A stretch of 64,000 bases of DNA from Luzula sylvatica (GCA_946800325.1 OX326960.1:23179150-23243149); one strand, 5' to 3'. Positions 23,136 through 35,309 are shown, numbered from the stretch's first letter. The notes: generated by a model not told the origin, from the letters alone. Numbers and translations: made by a program.

Positions 23136-24254
23136 ATAAAATACTATTCACACAAATACTTTTTGTTAGCCTCAGCTGGTATTATTTTTTTTTTTTGCTT
23201 ATTATAACAATTTTGATTGGTACCAATCTGCGTTTTTTGTGTGCTTATTATAATATTTTTGATTGGTACCAAGCTGCGTCTTTTATGTTTTTTTGTTTGT
23301 CTTTTTCAGAATTTTATTTTATTTGACATGTTTTGTATTCTAAATAAAACATTTGAATTTTTCTTTTGGAACATATGATATGTTTTGAGGAGGAAAAAAA
23401 TTTGCATTTATTGCATAATACTTGTGACACTATTTAATATCAGATTTTTTTTTTAAAATTAACATTTATGAAAATTACTTTTGTTTTATACTTGTAACAT
23501 TTTAGATAAAATTATTATTTTATGATCATAACACATTTTGAAAAATCGCAGCGAAACACGAGAAATATTTCTATTTTCTTATCAAATAATATATCAAATA
23601 ATATATCCCGCAGCGAAATAATATATCAAATAATATATAAAATTATTATTTTTGCTAATTATATTATTTCTTATCAAATAATATATCCCGCAGCGAAGCG
23701 CGGGCTATATTCCTAGTTATTTAAATTTTACAATAAGCTATGATTTTAGTGGACATTGTATTCTTAAGATAAAGTTGGTGGTATAATATTTTTTTATCGT
23801 GAATATTCATTAAAAGTATAATTTTACCTTATTCTGTTATTCATATTATGGAAATATAATTTCTCTGGATATCATAAGAATTAATTAACACTTAATTAGG
23901 AAAATAAAAATATCATTTCTTATGCCGCTCAATCTATTGTAAAGTGTGACCTTGCAAAATATCACTTTGTGATACTAGTCAAACCAATGGTATATTGATG
24001 ACATATTTGTACAACAAAATTAGAGAGAAATATGATTCATTTATTTGTTTATATTCATTGCAAAAATTAAAATTTTGCCTATGAAGGAACTGCGAGGGAG
24101 CGACGTCACTTATTTTCAGAGAATTATTCTTCCAAAAATTTCTCAACTCTCTTTCAAAAGAAATTTTTTGAAGTCTATAGATTTTTTTCTTGAAATTTCT
24201 AGATGGGATGAAAATTCATAAAAGCATATTGATGTGTCATTGTTGGTATTAAAG

Positions 24255-24420
24255 GAATCCTCTTACTTAATCAAAACTTGCTAGCTAAGGCGATTAGACA
24301 TTCACTCAAACCTTAGATAGATCATAAGTTCAAGACTTGGCAAATTCGATTTCTTAATAAATAGCTGAGGGGCAAAAGAGTCTGTCCGATATTCTCAAAA
24401 AAAGAGGACATTCTTACTCA
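24255..24420 (+). other. Possible SINE-like fragment
   Basis: AGCTAAGGCGATTAGAC (box A-like) and CATAAGTTCAAGACTTGGC (box B-like) are followed by a GTCCGATATTCTC tail and an A run. No clear target duplication. Weak call. Confidence 0.3.
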
Positions 24421-24458
24421 TTGACACTATAAAAGAAACCCTAGATACACATATAGAC

Positions 24459-25860
24459 ATTTTGTTAGAATTTACGGTACCCATGTAAAATACATGAGCA
24501 GTGGGAGATACCATGTCCCTAGACCTAAGATCTCGTTTTCGTGTAAAAGTATGATAGGGAGAGTTTCCAGTACGGTAGGTTCGCACAAAATTGAATTTTC
24601 TATGTAGGATTGATGCGTTAACTTCCGTCATGTTCTCATCGTGAACTGGATGTTATTAAAAAAACCTTCGGTTTTAATTACTCGAGAATCCAATTAGAAT
24701 CTCTCGACACGTAATCCACCGCGAATAAAATTCAATATATGATAAACACAAAGTTCTAGTCGATGTGTTAATCAACTTGCATAAAAATCTCACGTTTAGC
24801 GAACCCTAATTTGTCCCATGAAATTTTTATCAATTTTTTCAAACTCAATTGGATCTCAGAGTTGGGAGATATGATATTTTTGAAGGAAATACAGTTATAG
24901 ATCAACTAGTAGATTGTACGCATGAGGATATATGAATGTACGCGTTCATCGAAACGATTGGATGCATAATAAAATTATGCAAATCTGACAAAAACACATA
25001 GTCCGTCATGACGGACTGGTGGTCTGTCGTGACGGACCAAAGGTTTTCCTGACAGATTACACGGAATATACATAGTCCGTCATGACGGACTGGTTGGTCC
25101 GTCATGGCGGACCAAAGAGGATTTCTGTGTACCAATCTGTGAGTATAGAGTCATGACGGACTGATTATCCGTCATGACTGAGCTGCGTCATGACGAACAA
25201 GTTGGTCCGTCATGACGGAGCATGAAGATAACAACTATATCAGTACTAGTGACACGTCCGTCGTGACGGACTATGGTGCGTCATGACGGACAGTGATCCA
25301 AATTCTTTATTGGCAGTTTTTCTTAAGATACTCATTAATTCTCATTAATGGGGTGTTCCATTATAAGATCAAGGGTTGATCTTCCTCTCTCTTCTGTCAT
25401 ATTATTCCAGAGAATTAGACTTGCTAGATAAGTAAAAGGAAGAGGAAAAATACCATCAGAGGTTGCAAGATCTAGAGCAAGTTTACGGCGATTTTAGGGG
25501 AATCGCGCGTAACCGAGAGACGTTAGCTCGCGGTGGATATGAGTAGAGAGGTTTCAGCTGAAACCTTCGCTATTATCTAACGAGAGCGAGTTCGAGAAGG
25601 GTTGAAGGACAAACTGGAAAGCAATCCGGTTGTATTCGACAAATCGGAGCTTCGAGCTAGGTGTCGAATCGTGCGGACGTGGGACGCACGTGTTACCGAG
25701 ATCGGAGCAAGGACAGCAACTACAAGCATCAACCTTTCAACGTGATCAATTTTACGTGGTATGGTTCTTTATATATAATTGTTATATATATTCGTAGTTG
25801 CATATTAGGATTTGTACCCTCGGGTCGACGACGTGGTCCTCGGGATCGGGTCGGACCGGG
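24459..25860 (+). mobile_element. LTR-like repeat, relative of 58186-59227
   Basis: A possible start TGTTAGAATTTACGG is seen near 24459. From about 24870 onward it aligns piecewise with 58186-59227, sharing GAAGGAAATACAGTT, a GACGTGGGACGCACG block and a final GTCGG-CCGGGCC block. A palindrome array (25001-25291) sits in the middle. The right edge abuts LINE sequence at about 25860, so one inserted next to or into the other. No pol genes; solo LTR or terminal fragment is the likely nature. Confidence 0.5.
25001..25291. repeat. Array of the palindrome GTCCGTCATGACGGAC
   Basis: About ten copies, near 25001, 25022, 25075, 25096, 25150, 25169, 25186, 25205, 25256 and 25279; several are perfect 16-bp palindromes and the rest have one to three changes. 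Each half carries TGACG, the core of as-1/TGA-type bZIP sites. Spacing is irregular (15-55 bp). Confidence 0.9.
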
Positions 25861-25861
25861 C

Positions 25862-27300
25862 CTCCAAGATAAATTATAGGGAGTGAGACTTGTTTGCATT
25901 CGAATATTTCCTCAATTGTTTTATGTAGGTGTTGAGGGATATGTATCGGTACAAAAGAGGTTTTTTCCCAATTGATGTCAAGACCCGTATTCAAGGAGAA
26001 GAGTTTAAGAGATTTGGTTATTATTCGAAGGTTGCATGGGTGAGCTTCTAAGAAGATAATGGCAACGTCCGCGTATTGGAGAGCACTTGATGATAATCTC
26101 TCACTTGCCGTAAAGAAAGGATTGAGTTTACGAATTATGGTTTGAAGATGGTCGGCTACTAAATTAAAAATGAGAGGTGAAATGGGGTCACCTTGGCGGA
26201 ACCCCCGTTTGTGATCGAAGCTTTGTCCCAAGATGCCGTTTATTTTGATTTGAGAAGAGGATGTATCTAGGAGGTGTTGAATTCATGAGATCTATCTCGG
26301 CAGAAAGTTTCGCGCTCTCATTAATTTGATTAAAAAGTCTCAAGACACGCTATCAAAAGCTTTTTGAAGTCCACTTTTATTAGGATCGGGGAGATTTCTT
26401 GTGTAAAAAGGTTAAAATTTCTCGGGTGGAAACAAAAGTTTCGGCAATAGAGCGGTTTTTAAATAAACGTCGATTGTCTAATATCAACTAAGTCATTCAT
26501 GAAAGGTTGTAGTCTTAGGACAAGAATTTTAGAAAATATTTTAATTATACTGGTGATGATGCTTATGGGTCTAAATGATTCAATCGTGTTAGCACCTTCT
26601 TTCTCGGGAACCAAGGTGATTATAGCCTTGTTGAGCCATTTTAAGTTGATTTCTTGGTTGTTGATTTGTTGGAAAAGCAAGGAGAGGTGTCCTTTAAAAT
26701 GCCACAATATTGTTGAAAAAACTCGCTCGGCCATTCATCGGGTCCCACCGATTTTCCTTTTGCTAGATTATTGATTGCTATTTTAATTTCATCTTCAAAA
26801 ATTGAGTTGTCAAGGGAGTAAAGGGGTATTAAAGAGGCAATAGGGTATAAATCGGTTAGATTGTACTCTCTCTGTTATGTATGATTTTGTGGGCCTAGTA
26901 TGCCTCGATAGTAATTGGTGAAAGCGGTCAATATGTTTGTTGTGTCCTCAATTGCTTGACCATTTGTTATGATTGAAGAAATTGTATTTATTTGTCTTTT
27001 TTGTGAGGCAATCACGTGAAAGTACGAAGTGTTTTCGTCCCCCAATTTTACCCACAGACATAACCTCCGGTGTTGCCATTTTATTTCTTGGTTAATTGCA
27101 ATTTGGTGAGCCAATTCACGCAGTTTAATTCGGAGTTGTTTTTAACCACATCCAAGTCCCTAATCAATTCTTTTGCCCTTTTCAGATTTGTATTTTGATT
27201 AGCAAATTTATCTTTAGACCATGCGAGAAGTGCATTTCTAGTCTTATTGAGCTTCATGAAAAAAGAATGCGAGAAGTGCATTTCTAGTTCTCTGACAAGC
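25862..27300 (-). pseudogene. Degenerate L1-type LINE reverse transcriptase (minus strand)
   Basis: In order on the minus strand: an N-terminal linker segment (27300-26880, with LGDENTSYFHVIASQKRQIN, typical of plant LINEs before the RT), an RT finger region (26734-26459, with FRPISIITSIIKIFSKIL), and the palm (26231-25865, with KRGFRQGDPISPLIFNLVAD and LQYADV). The catalytic YADD is YADV here, and frames are broken, so it is dead. It ends at SLPIIYLGG where the LTR-like repeat begins. Endonuclease and 3' end are absent. Confidence 0.88.
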
Positions 27301-27479
27301 AAACATCTTATTTTTAGGTAGTTTTTCTTGAAATTGATTATCGTTTCTATATAATTGTTTTTGGTTGCTTAGTTTGTATGAAAAAAGAATGTATGTATTG
27401 TATAGATTATTTTATTCATATTTTTTCTTTGCCAGTTTGATTGACTTAAACTGTTATTTATTATTTTATAGTTGTATTT

Positions 27480-27670
27480 TTTTTTTTTATTTATGTGCCA
27501 TGTTACCATACTAAATAAGTGTTTCAATTCAAAACTAATATAATAAATACTTTTTAACAATAAGATTTATATGTTATGTTTGTTCCCTAAAAGTTGATAA
27601 CTACATATTATGTTTATTACAAACTAATAAACTAATGAAATAAATCCGTCGCGAAACATGAATATCCTAA
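27480..27670 (+). mobile_element. Decayed Helitron 3' end
   Basis: Similar to the last 200 bp of Helitron A (20090-20296), including ACTAAATAA, GATAACTACATATTATG and a worn CCGTCGCGAAACATG hairpin, ending near TATCCTAAG. The hairpin is broken, pointing to an old insertion. Confidence 0.5.
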
Positions 27671-27770
27671 GTAGTATTAGTAATATTAATAATAATAATA
27701 ATGAAAAAAATTAATCATCATTGTTACTTTATTAAGGCCTTCTTTGTAGTCATTTTCTATATTGGCCGAA

Positions 27771-28095
27771 TAGGCCCAACTGTAATCCTAAGGTTTATTC
27801 CTAGCCGAAGGTCCTTATAAATAAGAAATTATTTATGGACATGGCCCATTACACCGCTAAGCTGTGTTTAAAAAAGGATCGAAGTTGCACTCACGGTTCA
27901 CAGTGTACCATTTCCGGGGACTAGTATTTTTGAGCGGCATGTGAATAGGTTCAAAATCGTCTCTCTCTCCAATCCCGATCTCACACAGCTCAAAATTTAC
28001 CCCTTTTGCTGCTGCTCCAGAGTTCCGCCATTGAAGTTGCTCAATTGGACTGATTTTGAGGTAAAAGAGTGAAGTTTAACCGAAATCAGTAAGAA
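27771..28095 (+). promoter_or_regulatory. BUB1 promoter and 5' UTR with site II motifs
   Basis: GGCCCA is present near 27773 and 27843, on opposite sides of a CTTATAAATAAG TATA-like element at about 27813-27824. Site II motifs bind TCP factors and are enriched in genes of dividing cells, which suits a mitotic kinase. A CT-rich leader runs to the start codon. Confidence 0.45.
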
Positions 28096-30962
28096 ATGGC
28101 TGACACCGCAACCATTAGTCCTCCTCTCCAACGATCTTCTAGGTAATCTAAAATCAGATTTCTCTAGTTCCTCTCTGAAATTCGAAATTGGTAGAAGTGT
28201 TAACGAAGCGGATCTAGAAGTAACTCTAATAAGTACTTTTTCTTTTCTGTTTTCCTCTTGTAGACTATCAGATATACAAGCATTATCACGACCAATTGAA
28301 GATCCGATCCTTCCTTGGCTTAGGTACTCCAATCTATGCGCCTGAATGGTTACAATTTGTATATAAGCCCCAAAAACCTCTAGAATGCAACTGATTATTT
28401 GTATTTTGTGCAATTAGGCTTCAAAATGTTCAATTTTCCTGATTTGAACTCAAATTGACACCAAAAAATAAAAATACAATCAATTCATACATTTGTATAT
28501 GCTTTTATTTACAGGTTGATTGCTCAATTTTTAGAGGATATGGCGAAAAATCCCAATGATTTTGCCTGGACTCGTTTCAACAACCTTTTGGAAGAATGCA
28601 TTCAAAAATTTGGTAACATGGAAAGGTATACATACGATATAAGGCTCCTCAAAGTTTGGATACTCTATGTAAGTCCCTTTTTCCTATATCCTTGTCTTTA
28701 TCTTGCTTGGAAATCACTCTCAAAGTTAATTTCGATTTGTCCCTTTCCTCTTTAATTGGCACATTCAGGCCGATGCGTGTAGAGATTTCGAAAAGGTATA
28801 CAAACTTTTGGAAGATAAGAGACAATTCATGAAAGAAGCTTTGCTCTATGAAGCATATACTATTTATCTCATGGAGAGAGGGGATCTTCTAGAAGCTTAC
28901 AGGATTTGTAAACTAGGTATTTCCAGGTAAAATTTTACTATTTTTTCTTTTATTTTTTTTATTATTCTTGAATCTTCACAAATTTAATTTGAGAATGTGT
29001 CGTACTTTTTTATTTTCTTTTTGGTGATTAGAAATGCTGAGCCAATAGACAAGTTAACATCAATGAATGAACAATTTCAATTTCGTGATGTTTTGAATAA
29101 TCTTGAAGATCTTGATCCAAAGGTACGAACGATCCTTTTATATCTGAACTTGAAGAAAAAACTAGTTTTTAATTCACTAATAATCACAAATATTTCATTT
29201 CTATTCTATCATAGGTTAAGCAATCAAATAAGTTAACGAAGCCAAGTTCAGTATATCCTTGGTCTACTGATCTACTCGAAAAGATCGATCCCAAAATGAA
29301 AAAGTTTTCTGTAAGAGCTCTATCCTTTACATAATTTTGGTCCTCTTTTGTAGGGTTATATAAGCAAAATGTTCATCTTTTATTTGTTTGTAGGGTTTTC
29401 ATAGGAGCAACAAGGACTACGACGGAAAAGTCTCCTTGGCTTATATTCAAAAGAATCAATACCATTCACGAAACAAAGTTGTTGAACTAGGTATATTAAT
29501 GTACTTATATAGTTACATACTTAACGAAATTAATATTCATATAAATGCTTAAATAAACTTAATTATTATTAACTTAAAAAATAAAGGTCGCTTCGAGTAC
29601 CAAATCAAAGGGTGTTCTGGTAAGGGAGGCTTTGCAACGGTATTCAAGGCTTGTGTTGATAGCAACTCTGATGAAGTCGTTGCATTAAAGGTAAATTATT
29701 TAATTACTTAGGGGTATTTTTGTAAATTCTCAATCCATTAATTATTTATTATTTTTATTTTCAGATTCAGATGCCTTCGTATCCGTGGGAGTTCTACATG
29801 TACCGCTTGCTTGACATGCGTATATCTGGCAATGAGGTCAACAAAATAAAATAAAAAGATTTTTTTATTTATAAATACATAGTGGCATTAAATATTAACT
29901 ATTAATGGGTATTTTTCAGAGATTGAACTTTGGATATGCACATCGAATTCATATTTGCTCAGATTTGAGCGTTTTGGTTTGTGATTTTCTCTCTCACGGC
30001 ACCCTTCAGGTAAATAAAAACAAAATAATATCAATAATTACGTTATTAATTAATAATATTATTATTATTATTAATATTATGAAGGATGCGATAAATTTGC
30101 ATTTGCTAACAAACCACCACATGGACGAAGTGCTTTGTATGTATTATACCGTCGAACTGTTATACATGCTTGAGATTTTGCACGGAGCTGGAATTTTACA
30201 CGGCGATTTTAAACCAGATAATTTACTCATCCGTTACCCTAGGTAATTTTTCAATTTAGTCCTTATTCTTTTTTTAATCACCACCTCAATTAACATCTCT
30301 ATTTTGAAGTGAGGAGTTCAAAGAAGATATGTTTCACGACCCTAACGGATCTTGGCGCAACCAGGTTCCTCTCTCTCTCTCTCATAGAAAATTAGGGTTT
30401 ATGGGTTATGATATATTGAATTGGTATTTTATTATTTTTAGGGTTTATGCCTAGTGGATTGGGGAAAGGGTATAGACGTTAATCTTTTTCCTGACGATGC
30501 CCTCTTTCTCGGGGACTGCAAAACTTCAGGATTTAGATGTGTAGAAATGCAAGAAAATCGGGAGTGGAAATATCAAGTAATTATTTATACGATCCAATAT
30601 ATACAACGAAATTAATAATATATAATGATTAATAATTTAATACTTAGGTGGATACGTATGGATTATGCGTGATAGTTCACATGATGCTTCACGGAACTTA
30701 CATGAGCATCGAAAAGAAGGTTAATTCGGACGGAACGGTTCATTACCAGCCTAAAAAACGCCTAAAAAGGTATTGGAACGTCGAGTTGTGGAGGAATCTG
30801 TTTTCCAGGTTATTAAATGTGGAATCGAACGAAGGAAATGATGTCCCGGTTTTGAAAGCGTTGAGAGAGTCGTTCGAGGAGTATTTGTCCAGTGACAGAA
30901 AATTGGTGAGTAAATTGAACGGTTTGCTGGCAAAACAAAAAGCTTCTCTTTGCTCTTCTTAG
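28096..30962 (+). CDS. BUB1: Mitotic spindle-checkpoint kinase BUB1
   Basis: Role: Ser/Thr kinase at kinetochores, marks centromeric H2A and supports the spindle checkpoint. Seen: 14 exons (28096-28142, 28264-28323, 28515-28668, 28769-28926, 29032-29122, 29215-29310, 29394-29490, 29587-29690, 29765-29836, 29920-30009, 30085-30242, 30310-30364, 30442-30576, 30648-30962), GT-AG and in phase, 543 residues. Residues about 25-155 form the BUB1/Mad3 TPR region (YADACRDFEKVYKLLEDKR, LGISRNAEP). The kinase starts near 236 with GCSGKGGFATVFKA, VALK, HGDFKPDNLL (about 363), VDWGKGID and a CKTSGF-CVEMQ segment; HGD and DWG replace HRD and DFG as in BUB1 generally. No KEN box or GLEBS motif is seen. Length fits plant BUB1. 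Start: only upstream Met in frame. Confidence 0.93.
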
Positions 30963-31381
30963 AGAGAGAAGGTTCGTCGCCATGTGATTTGTTTTACGAT
31001 CGTAATAGTAATAGATTGAAATAAATGGTATCGAATATGGATATATTTGGCGTAACAATCTTTGTTACGAGTTTTTCTTATGATACGAAATAGTATCAAG
31101 ATTGCTCTTTGTGAGTTTGTATCAAATTAATTCATAATTCATTCAATTTATGCCCAAATGCATTGAAAATTCTAATTTCACATGCCGATCGACTTGCTCA
31201 CCTGTTATTGCAGGCTCTTTTAGTCTTTTTTTAGTAGTAATTAGTTACGTTCTTTTGTTCATGATTTGATCAAATGATCTCTATTTAATAGTCATGTTCG
31301 TAGTTTGATTAATTTGGGTTGCAACTTCTTAGATAGAGAATTATCTTTTACACTTGTCAGATTTTTCATATTTTTTATTAG

Positions 31382-31797
31382 GTGATGGCTTAAACGGCTC
31401 CTACGGCCCAATAAATATTTGGGCTTGATATGGTTACAGATTGAGATTGTTTTATTTTTTTATTTTTTGAAAAAGAAAAAAAAAACACACACACACACAC
31501 ACAACTAATATACTAAATTTGTTAAAGCTTATTATTAAGGAGGCCTTTAATCACTGGGGTGTTTGGACTGCTTAAAACTTGAAACTTGACTCAGCAAAAT
31601 ATGAGTCCAGTTAATCGAGTCATTTCGAGTTTCATCCTAATTTGCTGAGTCAAGTTTCAAGTTTTACCCATTCCGATTAATAATAAGCTTTAACAAATTT
31701 AGTATATTTGTTGGTTTAATAAAAAAAAACAATCTCAATCTGTAACCATATCAAGCCCAAATATTTATTGGGCCGTTGGTGCAGTTTTAGCCATCAC
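31382..31797. mobile_element. Foldback element: 416-bp near-complete inverted repeat
   Basis: The ends GTGATGGCT and AGCCATCAC are inverse. Three long stem parts follow: about 50 bp from CGGCCCAATAAATATTTGGG, about 36 bp with AATATACTAAATTTG, and 25 bp with CTTGAAACTTGACTCAGC near the loop, separated by an (AC)n-containing bulge on one arm. The transcript would form a long hairpin. It is a foldback MITE or possible small-RNA precursor; no coding capacity. Confidence 0.75.
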
Positions 31798-34502
31798 AAC
31801 AATTATATATTTTCGGACCATATTAAGACATGTCCACGAAATATTAATCTTTAATTGGTAAGGAACCTTAATTATATATTAAATTGTTAATAACTATTAA
31901 TTAATTGTTAATCCAATTTACTAATTGGGGTGTTAATTAGTGTGAGAGAAATGGGGGAAAAGTAGAATTTTCCATCTATATATGGAATATCCGACTTAAA
32001 TACGTTTTCAGCATTTTTTTTGTGTGCATATTATATCATAATGAAAATAATGAAAATAAATGTGTATGTGTATATTATATGAGACTTAAATATATATATT
32101 GAATGCTATATAATTAATAAGCATATTAAATTAACATTCATGTGTATACTATATTCTACGTGACTTAAAAATAAATATTTAAGTATACATTACGCATGAG
32201 CATGAGTCATGACTTAAATAAATTTATTTATTTCTAAAATTAATTATCATAAAATACATGACATACTGATTGAAATCTTGACAAACAAAAAAATACCTTA
32301 AAGATGGTTATTTGTAACAAGTAATAACTGATTTAAACAAATACCTATACTTGAAATAAGTTTTCTTTTGTTTTGTTATGAATCTATGAGTGTTAACTAC
32401 TGATGTTTTAAATTACATATGATATGATTTTTTAAGATGTCCTAATTATTTACTCATTTATGTATGATATTATTTTATCTTTCTTATCTACTTCCTTAAA
32501 TATTGAGATTATGTTCACAGTTAAAAAAAAATGTATGATTGTTGATAAATAATATTGATGAAACATAATACTATATGATAAAGATAAACAAACGACTTAT
32601 TGTGTTACAAACTCAACGAGTTCTTAAGCGAGTTTCAAATAATCTCCACTATGTAAGATATCGCGTCGAGTCGATTTGGAGGTTTCGAACGGTAAAAGAT
32701 GCATTCGATTTTAGATTTTGGAATGTCAGGTATAAGTAAAAGTAAGTTTAAAAAAAATTGATTTAAACCAGATAAGCGGGTAAATAAATCTGCCAAATTG
32801 ATTAAAACATATTTTTTAAATGAACAAGGATAAAAACGAGTCGTTCAACCATCGATCATCGGTTAATCAAGATTTTTACAACATTGATATTGACATTGAA
32901 AAATACATTGGACAAGCAAAGAGGTATGTATCTGGCGAGCATAACAGTAAAAAAACTCGAACATTAAACGAAAATTTATGTAAAAAAATATATATTTATT
33001 GGAGCCGAAACAAATCTAAGAAATTCATGCCTAATTAGTAATTGCTACAAGAGGAACCTGACATGCAGAAAAAAAAAGAACATACATTATTTACTACATT
33101 TACATAGTGATGGATCTGACAAGCTGGCTTTAATTTACAATTTTACACTCGTTTCAATGCGAATCCAAGAATAAAGGAGCCAGTATACTTTCTCTTCTCT
33201 TCATTCAAGAGAATAAGTTTGAAATAATTAAATTGCATTGCATCAAAATTATCATCAAGAGCATTCGTTGTAAAGTTTCTTCCTATCCTAGTTGGCTAAA
33301 ATTTTAATTTTTTTAAATATATATCTCGATACTTTAACTTAAATTAATATGAAACGAAGTACAGATAATAGACGACAAAGATTACTGACTGACTCCAATG
33401 ATATGCTTCACTAATAATAATAAAATTATAATTTAAGTCTTGAAATAACAACATCAATTTACACAAACATAAAAAACAACATTATAAATCATACTAAATC
33501 CACCTAAAAATAGGAAAAATATCGGTTCAAATCGGGCTGTTAGTTACAATCTTGTTTAAGAACAAGAGGGTAATAATCACTAGAGGCCATTGGGACATGC
33601 ATTAAAGCAATAAAGTACACTGTTTACTTAGAATAGTTGTATGCTGGTCCCTGAACTTATCCGAAATTACCGACAGTAGTTCAGACACTTTGTTAGTAGT
33701 AACTTATTTATCATTTCGTTTTAATAGAGTAACTTATTTATTATCGAAGTAACAAATAAAATAAATGTTGCACCAAAATTCAAATTAGCCATTTCTTCTT
33801 TGAGAAAATGGACCTGGTACAATGGTTTCAGAAGAAACAAAATGAAGTACAATGGTTTAAATGTAAAAAGAAAGAGTAAAATGAAGGTAAGGAATTAAAT
33901 GAAATACAAAAAAGAGATGAAAAAAAGGTATTAAGACATGAAATGAAGATTTAATATCCATACTAATGAAACAAAGTTCACTAAAAAATGCTAATAACAC
34001 AATCTTTAACATTGTAAAAATGCAATTAAAAACCCCAATAGATAAAGAAAAATAATTAATCCTAAGACTTGACACTCTATATGTGTTCTATATAGATCGA
34101 GTAGAGTATCAATACATTAGACAAAATGAGAGTATTCAAATATCCCATGCCCATATACACAACCGAAATAAATTGAAAAAAAAAAAGACTAGACAACTTA
34201 ATAATCTTCAGACTCCATGCTTTCTCTTTTGTTCATCTTTGTTCAATCAAACTCTCGAAGAATTGTAAACCTTTGGATCGAGTCTCTTTTTGGAGCAAAA
34301 CGCCAATTACTCGTAAAAAAGAAACAATTGACGCATTTGAAGCATGTTTAGTTGCATCCAAGACGATCTATTCGATCCATGCTCGTACTTAAATAACAAA
34401 CCAATTAGACCCAAACTTAAAATTGATGCAAACTTGAAAGAAAGAGAACAAACTAGAAGAAGAAAATCCAAACCAATAGAAAAAGAAAAAAGAAGTTTAA
34501 AT
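31798..34502. other. AT-rich intergenic region between BUB1 and Dof
   Basis: No gene or clear transposon end recognised. A 72-codon frame at 32820-33038 and frames near 33857-34268 lack recognisable motifs and look like chance. The part 34300-34502 is probably the 3' UTR of the minus-strand Dof gene. Confidence 0.5.
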
Positions 34503-35309
34503 CTAAAATAGAGGTGGAACCGATGAGCCGTAATTCGCTGAGTCGGACAAGCCAACGCTACCATTGAAGTACAATGGAAATGGACTTGTAGTGATTTGGC
34601 TCATGTCTATGCCGTTAGAGCCATTTAGGTCTACGGAACTTTCACAGGGAATTTGCCATAGCTTGTTTTCCTTCTCGTCCTTGAGATCATTTGAAGCATC
34701 GAAATTACCACCACTCATAGCCTGCAGCTCCTCAAAAGGGAACTTAGAACTTGACAAGAGAGAGGTTCCGCGAATCGTGTATTCATCGAGAGTACCATTT
34801 TGTTGAAGATTTTGAAATTGGTTAGATTGGTCAAAGAATCCAAACCTACAAACTTGGTTTTGAAGATCAATCCCACTAGCCGGTAAAATACCACCAAATG
34901 TAAGGTTTCCATCGAACATAGGAGTAGAATCGTGTTGAAACATTTGACTAAAAGAATTGGACAGGAAATTAGGGGGGTCCAACTTGGCTGAGGAAGTAGA
35001 GATCATTGAATTTGATGGTTGTTTTTTCGATCGCTTATTTTTTCGGCAACCTCCTCCAACAGGAACATTGCGCAAAGTCCCGCCGCGCGTCCAATATCGC
35101 TTGCACGACTTGCAGAAGTGGCGTGGCTGTGTGAGGCTGTAGTTGTTGTAGTAGCAGAACTTGGTGTTCGATGAATCACACCGAGGACACCGGAGCTGTG
35201 GCGGTGGGGTGTTGTTAGGGTTAGGATTAGGTTTAAGGTTAGGATTAGGATTAGGGTTTGAAGTCATGGGTTGTGTGTTGGAGATGGGGATGAGAATGGA
35301 TTCTCCCAT
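34503..35309 (-). CDS. Dof-type zinc-finger transcription factor
   Basis: Plant-specific DNA-binding protein recognising AAAG cores. Seen: an uninterrupted 268-residue frame beginning [11 protein letters not shown]. The Dof finger lies at about 38-93: [20 protein letters not shown], then [19 protein letters not shown] and [10 protein letters not shown]; zinc ligands are Cys41, Cys44, Cys66 and Cys69 (CX2C-X21-CX2C), followed by a basic KNKRSKK tail likely to serve nuclear import. Residues 19-33 form a Pro-Asn dipeptide repeat. The C-terminal 170 residues are rich in Ser, Asn, Gln and Phe, as in Dof regulatory regions. The subgroup was not determined. The start fits a Met just upstream of the PN repeat with GA-rich leader before it. 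Confidence 0.93.
   Translation of the reverse strand: MGESILIPISNTQPMTSNPNPNPNLKPNPNPNNTPPPQLRCPRCDSSNTKFCYYNNYSLTQPRHFCKSCKRYWTRGGTLRNVPVGGGCRKNKRSKKQPSNSMISTSSAKLDPPNFLSNSFSQMFQHDSTPMFDGNLTFGGILPASGIDLQNQVCRFGFFDQSNQFQNLQQNGTLDEYTIRGTSLLSSSKFPFEELQAMSGGNFDASNDLKDEKENKLWQIPCESSVDLNGSNGIDMSQITTSPFPLYFNGSVGLSDSANYGSSVPPLF

Larger units (their letters stand above)
22711..23716 (+). mobile_element. Helitron B
   Basis: The 3' end has the hairpin CCCGCAGCGAAGCGCGGG (about 23687-23704) and ends CTAG with a following T. A degenerate CCCGCAGCGAAATAATATAT copy lies 80 bp upstream. The intact locus at about 2105 gives the empty site, placing the 5' end at TCCCCCTCCC. It is non-autonomous at 1.0 kb, with an ACTGTTCA cluster and a 62-bp tandem repeat inside. 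Confidence 0.8.
18875..24250 (+). pseudogene. Decayed third copy of the B3 locus (promoter plus exon 3 relic)
   Basis: Pieces align in order with the intact locus: 18875-18969 with about 1610-1715, 20297-20550 with 1740-2010, 22605-22710 with 2020-2105, 23717-24000 with 2106-2365, then 24020-24250 with 3966-4250. The last piece holds B3 exon 3, reading KELRGSDVTYFQRIILPK at about 24085-24140. Exons 1-2 are deleted, and nothing matching exons 4-7 is seen. Three insertions separate the pieces. The copy cannot make a B3 factor. Confidence 0.85.

Noticed and set aside
25001..25291. CRISPR-like array
   Set aside because: Repeats are palindromes with irregular spacing and worn copies inside a plant LTR-like repeat; no cas genes, and the host is a plant.
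32820..33038. 72-codon frame of charged residues
   Set aside because: No domain, no neighbouring exons and AT-rich context; chance is the simplest account.
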